A DNA stretch of 64,000 nt from Tolypeutes matacus (GCA_026826555.1 JAKSZT010053764.1:16516632-16580631), one strand, 5' to 3'; numbered from the stretch's first letter, positions 20,694 to 32,495 are shown. Program-made: numbers and translations. Notes: generated from the sequence alone by a model not told the origin.

Positions 20694-21928
20694 GATCCAC
20701 GCTTCAGCCAACAACCTGTACAAAGCATTTCTAACCCCTCAAGCTTCAACATTGAATCCAAAATCTCGGCTTAGAGGCCCATATCAATAAATCCAACCTG
20801 ATCCAATTTTATGGTCCTTTCAGTATTATCCCATTGGTTAATATCCATTCCCACACACATTTCTCTGATTCTGTCTAAACTGGAAATCTCCTGGGTTCTT
20901 TTGGAGTATAGTGTACTTCCTCATGGGTCACACATTATTCCTCACCTTTTCGGGCCTGTTGGAACTTATAGGTTATAGGTCTGGAAGAAAAGAGGGATGG
21001 TGGGAGTAGACTATGTGATGAATTAGAACTCTCTTGCAAGCCAACTACCTCAGGGCTTTCCATTGCAGTTTCATCTGGTGAAACAGGATTAATCTCTTCA
21101 GACAGAGGTGTAAGGGCTGTTTCCTCTAGGGAGGTGGTTGCAGGTTTATCAGGCACAGTAGAGTTAATCTCTTCAGGCGGAGTTTGGATAGCCGATTCAT
21201 CAGGACAGATTGGAGATTGGGTGACTAATTCCTCAGGGAAGACCATTACAGTTTTATCTGGCAAAGACTAAGCAGAATCTAGGGTTTCAATGTCCCCATC
21301 TTTATTATTATTAACCCATATGTCCCCATTCCAGTTTTCAGGATCCCATTCCATTCCTTTTCAATCAATGCCCTTACTTTAACAGCAGACACCCTGCAAG
21401 TTTGGGAATTGGGTATACATTGTAATTCAGCCACTCTCACAATGAGATTCTAGAACAAGTTTTCAGAACTCTCAAGTCTTCAGCTACACAAAATAAGATT
21501 TTCTTTCAAGGCACACATAGAAATTTTCATGTCCTTCAATGTGGTACTTAAGTTGGGAATTTGAAGGCTTAAGCCCTTTCCTTTTTTTTTTTTTTCACTA
21601 CTGTATCCAGCATATTTAGGAACAACCGGCCAACATCATTATACTTTTTTTCAACTCCACAGAACTCTGGTAAGATGTCAAAAACACTCTCACCCAGAGC
21701 CTTGCTTCTTATAAGAACTTAAGTAGTTGTATCCAATGGTGATATTTTGTGTATCTCTATTGTCAACTCATGCCGTGGACTATCAGTGCCATCTCGATTG
21801 TTGGAAAGTCATTAGTGCCTTTGACTCTAATCAGGTTAGAGAACCAATTCCCAAAACCCCAGAACCAACTCAGAAATTTCATCTTTAAGATTTTGTTTCT
21901 CAAGAACTACTCCCAGTACCAAAATCTG
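20694..21928 (-). pseudogene. ERV-L gag and leader region, decayed
   Basis: Continues the provirus on the 5' side of the L1 insertion. A 109-codon minus frame at 20935-21264 holds PDE- and PEE-rich repeats. At 21905-21928 the sequence just outside the LTR (rc CAGATTTTGGTACTGGGAG) fits an ERV-L primer-binding and leader junction. Confidence 0.55.
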
Positions 21929-22275
21929 TGTTAGTCGGGGTTCTGTAGGGAAACGGAATTGATAGGATTTATATGTATGAATGGGCAAGTATAAATTCCA
22001 TAGAGCAGGCCACAAACCACAAGCTAGGAACTCCAATGAAGGTTTTCAACGAATTCCCCAGGAGAAGATGGTTGGCTGAAGTAGAGATGGAAATTCTCCT
22101 TCTGATTGCTGAAATCATCACTTTTCCTTTAAAAGGTCTTTAAGGCCTTCAACTAATTGGATAAGACTTCTCTCATTGCTGAAGGCAATCTCCTCAGTTG
22201 ATTGTAGATGTAATCAACCATAGGTGAAATCAACTTCCTGATGACTTAAGTTCATGAGATATCCTCAGTTACTGT
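21929..22275 (-). mobile_element. ERV-L 5' LTR (MLT2-like)
   Basis: On the plus strand it starts TGTTAGTCGGGGTTCTGTAGGG, the typical rc-oriented MLT2/ERV-L LTR edge. It abuts the gag leader on its left and an L1 on its right. The right edge is approximate because no clear CA terminus was found. Confidence 0.65.
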
Positions 22276-22276
22276 G

Positions 22277-23210
22277 AGCTATCTGCACACCAATGTTTAT
22301 AGTAGCATTATTCACAATTTGCAAAAGGTGGAAGCAACCCAAGTGTCCATCAACTGATGAACAGATAAACAAAATGTGGTATATACATACAATGGAATAT
22401 TATTCAACCATAAAAAGGAATGAATTCCTGATACATGTGACAAGATGGATGAACCTTGAAGACATCAGAGTGAGTGAAATAAGCCAGGCACAAAAGGACA
22501 AATACTGATTACCTCACTTACATGAAATAAGCAGTATAGGCAAATCCATAAAGTCAGAAACTAGAATACAGGTTACTAGAGGCCAAGTGGGGGAGGACAA
22601 TGGGGAATTAATGTTTAAATGGTACAGAGTTTCTGTTTGCGGTGATGGAAAAGTTTTGGCAATGGATGATAGTGATGAAGGTACAACCTTGTGTCTATAA
22701 TTTTTTTTTTTTTTAAAGATTTTATTTATTTATTCATTTATCCCCCCCTTGCTGCTTGTGCTCGCTGGGTCAGCTAACCACGCCGTGCGGGCAGGCTTGC
22801 CTTCACCAGGAGGCCCCGGGAACCGAACCTGGGGCCTCCCATATGGTAAACGGGAGCCCTACTGATTGAGCCACAGCCGCTTCCCTGTGTCTATAATTAA
22901 CATCATTTAATTCTATATTTTTAAAGTGACAAAAAGGGAAACTTATGTTGAATATAAGTGCACAGACACACAAAATCATAGAGCTGTACAACAGAGTGAA
23001 CCCTAATGAAAAGTTGGCTAAAAATTAATGGTATAATTATAATTATGTTGTTTCATCAATTGTAACAAAAGAACCACATTAATGCAAAATGTTAATAATA
23101 GGGAAAACTGTGTGTGTGAAGGGGTATATGGGAACGCTGTACTTTCTGCATGATTTTTCTGTAAACCTACAACTGCTCTAAAAAAATGCATCCACCCCCC
23201 AAAAAAAGAA
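22277..23210 (+). mobile_element. L1 3' end, split by a SINE
   Basis: Plus-strand ORF2 end ([26 protein letters not shown] frame at 22293-22508, stops after 71 codons) and 3'UTR with TTGTTTCATCAATTGTAAC, CACATTAATGCAAAATG and CTAAAAAAATGCATCC. SINE inserted at 22703-22885. Confidence 0.85.
22703..22885 (-). mobile_element. DAS SINE, monomeric, young-looking
   Basis: rc tRNA-like head with GGGAACCGAACCTGG and TTGAGCCACAGCCGC. Flanked by a perfect 13-bp TSD TGTGTCTATAATT (22690-22702 and 22886-22898). Confidence 0.95.
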
Positions 23211-23269
23211 ACCGTAGTGGAAATTTAAAAATACTAAAAACTGAATGATGAAAAAAAAAAAAAAAAAAC

Positions 23270-26110
23270 CTCAATGATAATGAAACTACTACCTACAATG
23301 TTCTATAGGATACAGTTAAAGTTGTTCTTTAAGGTAAATATATTGATCTAAATGCTTATTTTAGTAAAGCAGAAAATTAATGAGTAATCTATTCAATGTA
23401 GGAAATTAAGAAAATAGAAATAGAAAATACTCCCTCCAAATAAAGAAAGTAGATAATGAAGATAAAAACAGAAATTAATGAAAAAGAAAACAAATATACA
23501 AAAGATAATCCATAAAAGACTATAGTTGAAAAGATGATAAAATAGTTAGATATCTGCTGATATTAAGCAAATTAAAAAAAACCACAAATAAATAATATTA
23601 GGAGTAGAAGAAGACATAATCAAAGATAGAGCAAAGATTTTTAAAAATGAACTACTTTGACTCAATTAGAAACCTTAGGTGAAATGGATAAATTCCTAGA
23701 AAAAAATATAACTTACCAAAATCTACTAAAAAATAAAGAACCAAAATTGTCCTATAACCATTTAAAATTAATATTTTAAAATCTTTCTATAAAGAAAGTA
23801 CTAAATTCAGGTATTTTCATAGATGAGTTATACTAGGCTTTCAAAGAAGAGATCATACCAATCATTAATATTGTCTCAGAGAACAGAAAAAGAGAGACTT
23901 ACACCCACAACTCAATCTATGAGACCAGAATAACCTTGATATCAAAATCAAAGATAGCACAATAAAGAAACATTACAGGCCAATGTCAGACATGAACATG
24001 GCTGCAGAATTCAAGTGAAATGCTAATAAAAACAAATCCAGGAGTTTATTTTAAAAGGATAATACATCATAAATAAGTAGAATTCATCCAGAAATTCAAG
24101 GGCCGTTAAACATTAGGAAATATATATGTATAATTTATTATGTTAACAGATTAAAAGGAGAAAAACATATAATCTTTTCAAAAGATGCAGCAAGCAATAA
24201 CCCCTAGTGGTGAAAAATGAGGAGCATATCCTTTAAAATTGGAAACAAGATAAAGAAACTCTAACTTACTACTTCTGTTAAACACTGTACTGGATTCTTA
24301 ACAAGTACAATAAGACAAGAAAAAAAATTGACATAGTATAAAGATTATAAAAAGAATCAAATGGTAGAAGTCTTGGAATAGCCATTATTCATAAAGATAT
24401 AATTGTCTACGTAGAGCATCCCAAAGAGTATCCCTACAAATTATTGATAATAATAAGAGAGCTTACCAATATGGCTGAATAGAAAACCAATACATAAATT
24501 GAATAATTTTCTATGTATCAGAAATAAACAGAAAATATAATTTTGAAAAAAATGTAGTTTACAACAACAACAAAAAGTATAAGTTTCATTTAATGAAAGT
24601 TGTACAAAACCTATATGTCTATTGTAAAGTTGCCAATTCTCTCCAATTTGATCTATAGAGCCAATGCAATTTAATTCTAAATCCCAGTGAGTTTTTTCCA
24701 AGAAACTGACAGGCTGATTCTAAAATTTATTTAGATAATCAAAGGCCAAAAAATAACAAAGATTCTCTTGGAAAAGAATAAGGTGAGAGTAGAAGGGGAC
24801 ATAATCAGATTTGGAGACTTTCTTTATGAAGTTATAATAATGAAAGTAGTGTGGTACAGATACTGCAATAGACAAGGGAAGTAATGGAATCTATAGAAAT
24901 TCTAGAAACATACCCAAACATATATGGACATAATATATTGCAGGTGATTTTGTAGATACTGTGGAAAGGAAGGATTTGTCAATAACATCCATATGGGAAA
25001 AAAACTGATATTGGACTCCTACCTCACACAGTATATCAAAGTCAATTATAGATAGGAGCTGACGTGGCTCAAGCCAAAGTCAGTTGTAGACATTATTAAA
25101 GATTTTGATGCAAAAGCCAATATTTTCAAATTTCTAAAAGAAATTTATGGCTTGGCTTAGAGAAGAATTTCTTAAACAAGACACACAAAAAGCATTAACT
25201 AAAACTGAAAAAGTTGATAAATTTAACTATATTAAAATTAAATATTTTGGGAAGTGGCTGTAGCTCAAGCAATTGAGCTCCTGTTTACCATATGAAGGAC
25301 CTGGTTTGATTTCCAGGACCTCCTGGCAAAAAAAAAAAGAAAAAAAAGAAAAAAAAAAGCTGTCCCAGACCTGCACAGCACGGAGAGGTGCAGGCCCTTG
25401 CCTGGCAAAGCAACGCACTAAAAAGATGTTGATGCAACCAGATAGAAAAAATTTTTTTAAATATTTGTGTTTTTCAAAAAAATCCCAAACAAATTTACAG
25501 ACAAGCCATAAACCAGTAGTAGATATTTGCAACACATATAACCAGTGGTGTGCTGGTAAATGTTTAAAAACTAGCTCCCTGGGTTGGGAACTGGGGACCA
25601 TGATTTGTAGGGCTTGATGATTTCCATGGCCTATTTCAAGCTACCAACATGAGGTTGCTAAACACTGCATGAGACAATCATTCTCATGAGCCAGCTTCAG
25701 CACATTACTACAAATAACATGTAAGGGTTTGTTTCCAAAATATATAAAAAACTCTTTCTGTATATCAGTAATTAAGCAACAAATGATGCCATAGAGAAAT
25801 GGGCAAAAGGCATGAGTAGTCCTTTTGTAGAAGAGGAAATATGCATGGAGAATAAAAATATGAAGAGATTCTCTACATTATTAATAATTGCAGAAATATA
25901 AATTACAATGATAAACCATATTATACTTTATAGTGGGGTAAAATTAAGGATTACTATTAAGTATTCTCAAAGATGTAGATCCAGGGGAACTCTTAAAAAA
26001 AACTGATGGGAGTATAAACTGATACAACCACTCTGGATTACAATTTGGCATTATCTTTTAAAGTTGAACATTTACATTACCTACAACCCGGCAATATGTA
26101 CTCTCAGGAA
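23270..26110 (+). mobile_element. Decayed L1 ORF2 (old L1M-type), split by a SINE
   Basis: Long A-rich stretch with the ORF2 order of landmarks: AAATGGATAAATTCCTAGAA, ATTCATCCAGAAATTCAAGG, then TTGATCTATAGAGCCAATGCAA and ACTGATGGGAGTATAAACTG. It is full of stops in every frame. The SINE at 25249-25456 and a tiny SINE-like fragment at 25051-25075 lie within it. Confidence 0.7.
25249..25456 (+). mobile_element. DAS SINE, diverged, in L1 ORF2
   Basis: GGGAAGTGGCTGTAGCTCAAG head with a degraded B box (GGTTTGATTTCC), an A-rich linker, then a CAGCACGGAGAGGTGCAGG-containing body. About 10 bp TSD TTAAATATTT (25238-25247 and 25457-25466). Confidence 0.75.
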
Positions 26111-27180
26111 TATAGTTTAGAGTAATTCTGGCACAACAGAAAACATGAACATGAATGTTCATAGTAGCACTTTGTAATAATAAAACAAAAATGAAAACAA
26201 CCCACATTTATCAGCTGGGTTTTGTTCAGAGACACTAAGAGAGATAAATACAATAGAGATTTTTGTAGGGACTTGGCTGTAAGCAACTGTGGGAGCTGGT
26301 TATACTGCCTATGTAAGACTGTTCTTTCTGTGTCTGGTGCTAGAGCCCAAAGTCCACAGGAGAGGCAGCCAGGATGAGAAGTGGGGGAAGCAAGGACACA
26401 CTAGAACCTACAAGGATGATCTAGAATCTGTTGGTTTCTCTCCACCTCCAAACCTCCAGCTTCAATGCTGGGTCTGCCCTGCAGGGGAAGCTAGTGCCAT
26501 TCATAATGGAGTTAAGCATATACCTGACCCGAGAATTGCAGAAGTTGAAGTAGAAGTCTTGGAATGAGCTGGCGGAGCTGTAGACCCTGCACCAACCACC
26601 TGAGAATAAAGAAATATGTCTGCTCTTTCACTTCCATCTTCCAAATCAGGCACAGAATGTTTCTTTTGGTTCGTACTACCGTGGAACTCTGCAGAGATGG
26701 GAATCTGGGAAGTGTAGTCCCATCTAAGTTAAGTTGACCCTATACAAAGCCACCACAATCCACCTGTTTAGATCCAACCTGGCATCTATATACATGACTT
26801 TTAACCATACTTAAATTCCAAAAGAAGAGAATGGCAAAATCAGACTTTTGCCTAACATAATGCAATTATCCCTCATCAAACGAAAGCACACCAACCACCT
26901 TCCCAAAAGAAGGTCTAAGTTTTCTTTATCCAGTTTTGGGATATTCATTCCTCTTTTACTTGAGTAACATTCATCCTTTGATATTCTGTAATTGAAATAC
27001 CGAGATATAAGGTTAACTCCTATCAATACATCTTATTTTAGATGGTTGGGAAATGGAAGAGGGGAAAATAAAAAATTTAGTTAATATATGCACAAATGTA
27101 TTAATATAAAATAGAAGTCTCATAAATATTATAGCCCTAATTTCTGTAATTGAGCATGTGTTCTTAGCTGACATTTATAG
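26111..27180. other. Old repeat-like sequence, family unresolved
   Basis: 26280-26760 has a middle-repeat look (GATGGGAATCTGGGAAGTGTAGTCCC occurs in old L1/LTR elements). 26760-27180 is AT-rich with no landmark. No gene seen. Confidence 0.3.
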
Positions 27181-27660
27181 TTATCTTCCTCTACCACCCT
27201 TTCCATATTCCTTTGCCCTTAGAAAGTACCTCACCTGGTCCTGGATCCTTGCCTGGTAGTGTGACTCTGTGATGTTCATTCCTGAAGGGTCTAGGCCATT
27301 ACCAGTCCTGCCTATGTTGGGTTGTTGTTGTTTTCCATTGACATAAATCACAGGATATGGGAGTACTAACAGGCACACCAAAGGATCACCTGCATTCCAG
27401 ATGTACTTCTCTTTTCCCCCACTGTGTAGTAGCAACCCAATTTCCCCTTGATAGGTTCAATCACCACAGCTAGTACAAACTCCTCGTTCTTGTCTATTGA
27501 TTGACTAACATGAGGAGCATAAAGTAGCCAGGTGGCAGTCTCAGCTTCCAGTTCAATGAAGTCATGGCTCTGTACCCATAACACTAGTGAATTCCATGAG
27601 CACAATCCTAACGACACACTTCATTTGCTGTACAATCAGTTTTTTGCTTGGGAGCAATAC
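27181..27660 (-). pseudogene. ERV-L pol 3' fragment (integrase edge joined to dUTPase-like region), decayed
   Basis: The right part (about 27580-27660) matches the integrase segment also seen near 16180-16260 (the ACTAGTGAATTCCATGAGCA block). The left part encodes the dUTPase-like pol end known from ERV-L (the HSGGKEKYIWNAGDPL and NGKQQQPNIGRT blocks) in two frames separated by a frameshift near 27420. A separate copy from the provirus at 16-22 kb because the order is wrong for one element. Confidence 0.55.
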
Positions 27661-27689
27661 AGTTCTTATACACATGCACCAAAAGACAC

Positions 27690-27905
27690 GTACAAGATTG
27701 TTCACAGTAGCAATCTTTATAATAGCAAATAAATGGAAATAATTCAAATAGTCATCAACAGGAGAACTGATAAATTGTGGTATAATTATATATTGGAATA
27801 TTAAATAGCAGTGAAAATGAGTGTATTGTGTGTGTAATATGCAATGTACACACATCAATATGGATATATATTACAAAAAATTTTGAGTAAAAAAAGACAA
27901 GTGCA
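27690..27905 (+). mobile_element. L1 3' end fragment (old)
   Basis: CACAGTAGCAATCTTTATAA to AATTGTGGTATAATTATATA, the familiar ORF2-end/3'UTR blocks, diverged. Confidence 0.55.
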
Positions 27906-28229
27906 GCTTCCATTTACATATGGCTAGAAAAGCACAAAGGCAGAAGTGAGGTATATAATCCACCCCATGTTCTGTTTCCCAAGTAATGACCCCTAGTGCA
28001 GGATTGCATCCAATCCAAGGTAGGGGACCCTTTTCCTAATTTGCACAAAGGCTATATGATGTGGATGTTAAAGTATTGGTAATGTTTTAATCCTTGTATT
28101 TGGTGATGGGTCCATGGTTTTTATTTTATCATTTTGCCACCCCTGTCTAATTACCCAAATTTGCTTCCCTAGAGTCAGGCACTGTTAACACTTGCTTGTG
28201 TGTCCTTCCAGAGATATTCAATGCATTGC

Positions 28230-28440
28230 AAGGATAGATATATACATACTTACTCCTTTGTTAAAAATAAATAAATAAATGGGAGCATTCTTTAATAGTG
28301 TATTGGAACTTTTACCCACTTAACAGTATATTTTAGAATTGTTTTAATATATCCACTTGTGTGGATGTATGAACAATACTTCAATGAGTATTCTTGAGTA
28401 TTCTTTTACAGGCATTTTTGACCATGTATATGATTATGTG
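28230..28440 (-). mobile_element. Old L1 fragment, left arm
   Basis: AT-rich, rc L1M-type. It appears to resume at 29401-29540 (GATAAATTCCTAGATGTGGA) after the LTR. Confidence 0.45.
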
Positions 28441-28497
28441 TTATTTTAGTTTGCCGAAGGGCTGTCAATGCAAAGTACCAGAAATGTGTTGGCTTTT

Positions 28498-28696
28498 TTT
28501 TTTTAAGTACCGGGGGCTAGAGATTGAACCCAGGACCTTGTATGTGGGAAGCTGGCACCCAACCATTGAGCCACATTGGCTTCCCTGAGTTGGTTTTTTT
28601 TGTTCGTTTTTGTTTTTTCAGGAGGCACCAGTAACCGAACCCAGGACCTCCCATGTAGGAGGCGGGAGCTCAACGGCTTGAGCCATATCTGCTCCC
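28498..28696 (-). mobile_element. Dimeric DAS-type SINE
   Basis: Two rc heads (28525-28590 and 28630-28696). Flanked by an 11-bp TSD TGTTGGCTTTT (28487-28497 and 28697-28707). Confidence 0.85.
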
Positions 28697-29235
28697 TGTT
28701 GGCTTTTATAAAGGGTATTTATTTGGGGTAAAAGCTTACAGTTCTAAGGCTGTGAAAAGTCCAAGTCAAGGCACCATAAGAGGTGCTTTCTCACCCAAGT
28801 CAGCTGCCATGTGTTGAAGAAAGATGGTCACCATCTCTTGGAGGTCTCTGCCTTCCCCTCCAGAATCTACTGTCTCTTGGAGCTCAGCTTTGAGCAACCA
28901 GGCACAGGGCTTATCACTTTCCAGGCCTTCTATATGTCTCAGCTGTTCTGCTCACACCCCAAGTTCAGCTGTAAGGTATCAGGCATATAGCAGGGCTGGT
29001 CTCCTCTTGAGCTGCTCTGTGGGCCCAGCCTCTTGGAGGCTTCGTGCTTAAGCAATCCTCTCTCTCACATTGCAGAATCAAATATGATGGCTCCCAATTT
29101 TCCTCTGTCCATGTGTATCCATTTATATCAGACCCAGCAAGGGTACAGAAACTCAACACGAATCACACCCCACTGACGTAATCAGTCAAATGGGTCTCAC
29201 AACCACAGGAATGGATAAGTTAAAAACATCATGTT

Positions 29236-29355
29236 GGGGGGCGGATGTGGCTCAAATGGTTGGGCATCCCTCTGCCATATGGAGGGACCTGGGTTCGATC
29301 CCCGGGACCTCCCGGTAAAATTAAAAAATAAAAAAAATTTAAAAATTAAAAAAAT
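29236..29355 (+). mobile_element. DAS SINE, GGATGTGGCTCAAATGG subfamily
   Basis: Same subfamily as 1670-1745 and 53933-54028 (head GCGGATGTGGCTCAAATGGT, B box GGTTCGATCCC) with a short A/T tail. No clean TSD was resolved. Confidence 0.8.
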
Positions 29356-29400
29356 TGTGTTTCTCTTTTTGGGATTCATAAAATAATTTCAAACTGTCAC

Positions 29401-29540
29401 ATGTGCGTAGGATAAATTCCTAGATGTGGAATCACTGAGTCAGAGAGAATGTGTTTTGACACCTATTTCCAGATTGTTCTTAAAAACCATTATACCAATT
29501 TACACTCTCATCATACAGGGAATGTTCATTTTCCTCATAG
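29401..29540 (-). mobile_element. Old L1 fragment, right arm
   Basis: Continuation of 28230-28440 after the family B LTR. Confidence 0.45.
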
Positions 29541-29549
29541 TAATACTAG

Positions 29550-30605
29550 ATTTTTTCCCTTTATTATAGGAGTTATAGGCTTACAGAACAATCATGCCTA
29601 AAGTACAGGATTCCCATATCCTACCCTACTATTAACACCATGGATTGGAGTGGAACATTTTTTACAATTGATGAAAGCACACTTTTATAATTATACTATT
29701 AAGTATAGTTCATGGTTTAACTAAGGGTTCACTGTATGTGCAGTGCAGTTTCAAAGATTTAAAAAAATATATTATTCTGATACCATACATACGACCTAAC
29801 ACTTTCCCTTTTAACCATATTCAGATATTTATATTTCAGTGCTGTTAATTACATTCACAATGTTGTGCTACCATCACCACCATCCCTTACCAAAACATTT
29901 CCATCGTTCCAAATAGGAACCCTGCATATTTTAAGCCTTAGCTATCCCCACTCTGTCTCCTGGTAACCTATATTATGGATTCCAAGTCCATGAGTTTTCT
30001 AATTCCTTCAACTTAACAACAAAAAGACAAACAACCCTATTTAAAAATGGGCAAAAGACTGGAATTGACATCTTTCCAAAGAAGATATACAAATGGCCAG
30101 GAAGGACATGAAAAAAGATATTCAACATCATTAGCCATCAAGGAAATACAAATCAAAACCACAGTGAGATAGCATTTCACACCTGTTAGAATGGCTGCTA
30201 TTAAAGAAATGAAAAATTACGAGTGTTGGAGAGGAAGTGGAGATACAGGAACACTCATTCATTGCTGGTGGTAATGTAAAATGGTACAGCTGCTATGGAA
30301 GACAGCTTGGTGGAGCCTCAGAAAATTAAGTATAGAATTACCACATGACCCAGCAATCCCACTATTAGGTATATACCTAAAAGAATTGAAAGCAGGGACT
30401 TGAACAGATATTTATACACTGATATTCATAGTGGCGTTATTCACAATTGCCCAAAGCTGGAAGCAACCCAAATGTCCATCAACCAATGAATGGATAAACA
30501 AAATGCGGTATATACATACGATGGAATATTGTTCAGGAATGAACTTCTGATACATGAGACAACATTGATGAAACTTGAAGTCAGAGATACTAGATTTTTT
30601 GAGTG
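29550..30605 (-). mobile_element. L1 with 5' inversion (two arms in opposite orientation)
   Basis: 29550-30000 is rc L1 3'UTR (minus sense). From about 30005 to 30605 the sequence is plus-sense ORF2 end and early 3'UTR (AATGGGCAAAAGACTGGAA, CAAATGTCCATCAACCAATG). Reading the minus strand, the upstream part is inverted relative to the 3' part, as twin priming produces. Confidence 0.6.
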
Positions 30606-30692
30606 CTGTCAATTTGATAAAGTAAAAAAAAATTACTATATCATTGTTGTATTAATTTTCTATTAAGAAAAGAAATATAAAAGTTATTTTTT

Positions 30693-30900
30693 TAAAAAGA
30701 TTCATTTATTTTTTATTTATCCCTCCCTTGCTGCTTGTGCTCACTGTGTCCATTTGCTGTGCATTTTTCTGTGTCTGCTTGTCTCCCTTTGTTGCGTCAT
30801 CTTGCTGCACCAGCTCACCGCACCCCGCGGGCTGGCTTGCCTTCACCAGGAGGCCCCAGGTTTGACGGGAGCCCAACCAATTGAGCCACAGTTGCTTCCC
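30693..30900 (-). mobile_element. DAS SINE with internal deletion (B box lost)
   Basis: rc SINE in which the segment between AGGCCCC and GACGGGAGCCC is collapsed to AGGTTT, removing the B-box region kept in sister copies. Flanked by AAAAGTTATTTTTT (30679-30692 and 30901-30914). Confidence 0.85.
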
Positions 30901-30925
30901 AAAAGTTATTTTTTAAAAATCTCTA

Positions 30926-31096
30926 GGGAAGCGGCTGTGGCTCAATCAGTAGGGCTCCCGTTTACCATATGGGAGGCCCTGGGTTCGGTTCCCGGGGCCT
31001 CCTGGTGAAGGCAAGCCCGCCTGCACGGCGTGGTTAGCTGACCCAGCAAGCACAAGCAACAAGGGGGGGATAAATGAATAAATAAATAAAATCTTT
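30926..31096 (+). mobile_element. DAS SINE, monomeric, young-looking
   Basis: Head GGGAAGCGGCTGTGGCTCAA, B box GGTTCGGTTCC and AATAAATAAATAAA tail. TSD AAAATCTCTAGG/AAAATCTCTGGG (30916-30927 and 31097-31108). Confidence 0.95.
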
Positions 31097-31108
31097 AAAA
31101 TCTCTGGG

Positions 31109-31384
31109 ATTCAAAGGAGGAAGAAACATCTGTTTGGGACTAGGGGGCAGTGGAATTATCAGAGATGGTAGCCCTTCATCTGGGCCTGGAATAATAGGTA
31201 GAACTATGGCTGTCGAGAGGCAGGGTGGAAAGCATTCTAGATAGAGAGTTTAAATGAGCAAGGGCACAGAGGGTGAAAATTGTTTTACAAGTAACCAAGT
31301 TTGTCTAAAGCAGAAGGGAAGCACATCCTAAGTAGTAAGAGAAGGATATAGGCAGCAAGGAATCATGAAAGTAGGGGCTCTCAG
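31109..31384. other. Stretch without a recognised gene
   Basis: No feature seen. Confidence 0.4.
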
Positions 31385-31490
31385 CCCCAGCTGTCTATTA
31401 CAAACCAATTAAATTAGGATCTCCAAGAGGAGTTTTCTAAAACTCCCCGAGAAATATTGTTTGGCAGCCACGGTTGAGAACCACTACATT
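31385..31490 (+). mobile_element. MER5-like hAT-Charlie fragment
   Basis: Ends CACGGTTGAGAACCACTAC, matching the terminal GAGAACCACT of MER5-type elements. The body is diverged. Confidence 0.45.
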
Positions 31491-32060
31491 AAGGACATAT
31501 GAGCAGGGGCATGACAAACCCAAAAGTTGGCTTTCTTAATATATACAGGCCTAGATCACATGCCGTTTACCTCTAGATTTATTTGACAGTTTGAAATATG
31601 GAAAAAAGGTCATAATTATTTAGTTCAAAATTAATTTAAGTACATTTTCATTATGGTTTGTTGTAGCTGTTTAATAAAAAGCAATCGGTAGTCTATGTCC
31701 CCAAATAATTATTTTCTACTTGTAGGGCATAGGATCCTCCACCAAGTGGGCACAGTGAAACTTGCTCACACCTCTGTGATGGAAGGCCAGGTTGCCCACA
31801 ACTCCCCTAGAATGAGACTGTGCTCAGAACTTGATGAGGCATCGTCTGGACACTAGGTGGAGCCATGGATTGATTGTCAGTGGGTGAAAAACTTGCCCAA
31901 AAAGAAATTAGGTAGAATTTGAGAGGGGAAGAGACTTAGAAACCAGATATTCTAATCCCTGGTGGTATGTTTTATTTTTTAAATTTCTTTGTTACATGTG
32001 CAAAATTATTTATTTTTAAAATCAGTTACATATTCGTTTAGTTCTACATTTATAAGGTAA
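31491..32060. other. Stretch without a recognised gene
   Basis: No coding or repeat landmark recognised. Confidence 0.4.
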
Positions 32061-32495
32061 AAAAGGTTGTATTGTCACTGTGGTGGATGTTCCTCCAGCT
32101 CCACTTTCCTCCCTTCCTCATGCCAGGAGAGGCTCATGTCTAAGGATGCACCACAGTCTCCTCCTATCCTGGGATCTCTTGCCAACGCCATCCAATGGCC
32201 AAACCCTACCAGAAGCCAGAGGCTTCATCTACAGAAGCTCCAGCTTCTGTCCAGTGGCCTCTTGTATACCTAATAGCTCTCTCTGAGTTCAGGTAGCCAC
32301 TTACCCCTTTTGTTCCTTATAGCTTAGGGATGGTGATGGTTTCCCTCTGTAGCTAATCCAGGGGTGCATTGCCACACCCTGTTGGGTTCCTTAGCCTGCC
32401 CACATCTTGGCAAATGATTATTTCATTAAACCCTCCTCCATTATGCCTTTTGAGAGTACCGTGTGTTTTCCTGCTGGTATCCTAACTGGTACAGT
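32061..32495 (+). mobile_element. Old LTR/MER-like repeat, family unresolved
   Basis: Contains TTATTTCATTAAACCCTCCTC and ends ACTGGTACAG. The same end-type block (TTCATTAAACTTGCCTCAG) is seen at about 56770, so these are probably related old repeats. Confidence 0.4.

Larger units (their letters stand above)
16051..22275 (-). mobile_element. Decayed ERV-L provirus, interrupted by L1
   Basis: Minus-strand provirus. From its 5' side (right) to 3' side (left) the order is 5' LTR (21929-22275), gag region (about 20694-21928 and 18840-19493), protease/RT region (about 17640-18800) and integrase (about 16090-16520), ending without a 3' LTR. An L1 3' fragment lies at 19494-20678. All genes carry stops and frameshifts. 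The family call rests on RT, integrase and gag residues and on the LTR/primer-site junction. Endogenous and non-functional. Confidence 0.8.
28441..29400 (-). mobile_element. LTR, xenarthran LTR family B, with two SINEs inside
   Basis: TTATTTTAGTTTGCC...TTTCAAACTGTCAC, same family as 6693-7505 and 14889-15477. Contains SINE insertions at 28498-28696 (minus) and 29236-29355 (plus). Edges within about 5 bp. Confidence 0.75.
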
